A DNA stretch of 7,542 bases from Auritidibacter sp. Marseille-P8566. GTDB taxonomy: Bacteria > Bacteroidota > Bacteroidia > Flavobacteriales > Flavobacteriaceae. Below the pieces are notes generated by a model, which worked only from the letters and a program-made list of their open reading frames with translations, was not told the DNA's origin and searched no databases. The translations under genes were made by a program, and so were the position numbers. This document shows positions 7,235-7,542 of this stretch, piece by piece; position 1 is the first letter of the stretch, and each line of letters opens with the position of its first letter. The stretch covers positions 1-7,542 of the forward strand of contig CALPQA020000079.1 of the NCBI GenBank assembly GCA_943325595.2, read 5' to 3'.

Positions 7235-7542
7235 ATGAAAAAAATTTTACAATCGGCTTTATTATTAACTTTTGGTTTGTCATTTGCACAAACACTTCCG
7301 TTCTATGAGGGATTTAATTATCCTACTGTTGGTTCGAAATTAGTTGCATATAGCACAACTTCTTTAGTAGGAACTACTGGTTTGGGAACATGGTCAGCAG
7401 TTGCAAATCCTATACCAACAGAATTGATGTTGGCAACTAACCTTGCTCCTGCTGCTACAGCTTGGACTGGTACTGATTTTGTTACTGGAGTAACACATGC
7501 TACAGGAGCAACTACAGCTATAACAACTACTTCTTCTATTAA
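7235..7542 (+). CDS. Secreted protein of unknown function, N-terminal part only
   Basis: The ATG at 7235 opens a frame that stays open to the window end (102 complete codons). Residues 1-19 form a classic Bacteroidota signal peptide (MKKILQ, hydrophobic core, LSFAQ). The mature part begins TLPFYEGFNYPTVGSKL and has a GLGTW segment (~52-56). This type of start, '(L/I)PFYExFNYPxGxxL' and then a G.W, is common in large secreted Flavobacterial proteins that often carry beta-sandwich domains and a T9SS tail. The visible part is rich in Thr, Ala and Gly. Catalytic residues cannot be assessed in this fragment. Given its neighbours it is probably another T9SS cargo protein, but its C-terminus is not visible. 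The AT-rich leader has no Shine-Dalgarno. Confidence 0.8.
   Translation, partial: MKKILQSALLLTFGLSFAQTLPFYEGFNYPTVGSKLVAYSTTSLVGTTGLGTWSAVANPIPTELMLATNLAPAATAWTGTDFVTGVTHATGATTAITTTSSI

Overview
The window looks like chromosome of an AT-rich member of the Bacteroidota, most likely a Flavobacterium or a close relative. The basis is two long secreted proteins ending in type IX secretion (T9SS) type A sorting domains, short Bacteroidota-style signal peptides, no clear Shine-Dalgarno sites ahead of the genes, and AT-rich intergenic DNA. I see no rRNA, tRNA, CRISPR array, transposase or phage gene. Every gene is on the + strand and every product appears to be exported.

Layout. (1) Positions 2-2701 hold the 3' part of a large secreted multidomain protein: the end of a beta-helix, two Ig/PKD-like domains, a 'WNxxxNW' beta module, a long T9SS-associated module and the sorting domain. 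(2) Two very small membrane proteins follow at once (2706-2924 and 2940-3164). They are paralogues: signal peptide, a short DPGxDPG linker, a PIN(D/N) motif, one membrane segment and a Lys-rich tail. A strong intrinsic terminator (3182-3211) closes this three-gene unit. (3) Positions 3330-6752 encode an 1140-residue secreted protein whose N-terminal half resembles polysaccharide lyase family 6 (alginate lyase / chondroitinase B type) and whose last ~487 residues are a close paralogue of the C-terminal part of gene 1. (4) A gene-free stretch of about 480 bp (6753-7234) holds a second terminator and a cluster of short inverted motifs. (5) A further secreted protein begins at 7235 and runs off the window.

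Together this reads as a cell-surface / secretome cluster. Two T9SS cargo proteins share the same C-terminal delivery module behind different N-terminal parts, and a pair of small single-pass proteins with a sorting-signal-like tail lies between them. Polysaccharide binding or cleavage is a reasonable guess for the lyase-like protein. The function of gene 1 and of the small proteins cannot be read from sequence. The most unusual features are the tandem small proteins, the altered PL6 active-site signature with a cysteine ladder in the helix, and the shared C-terminal module.
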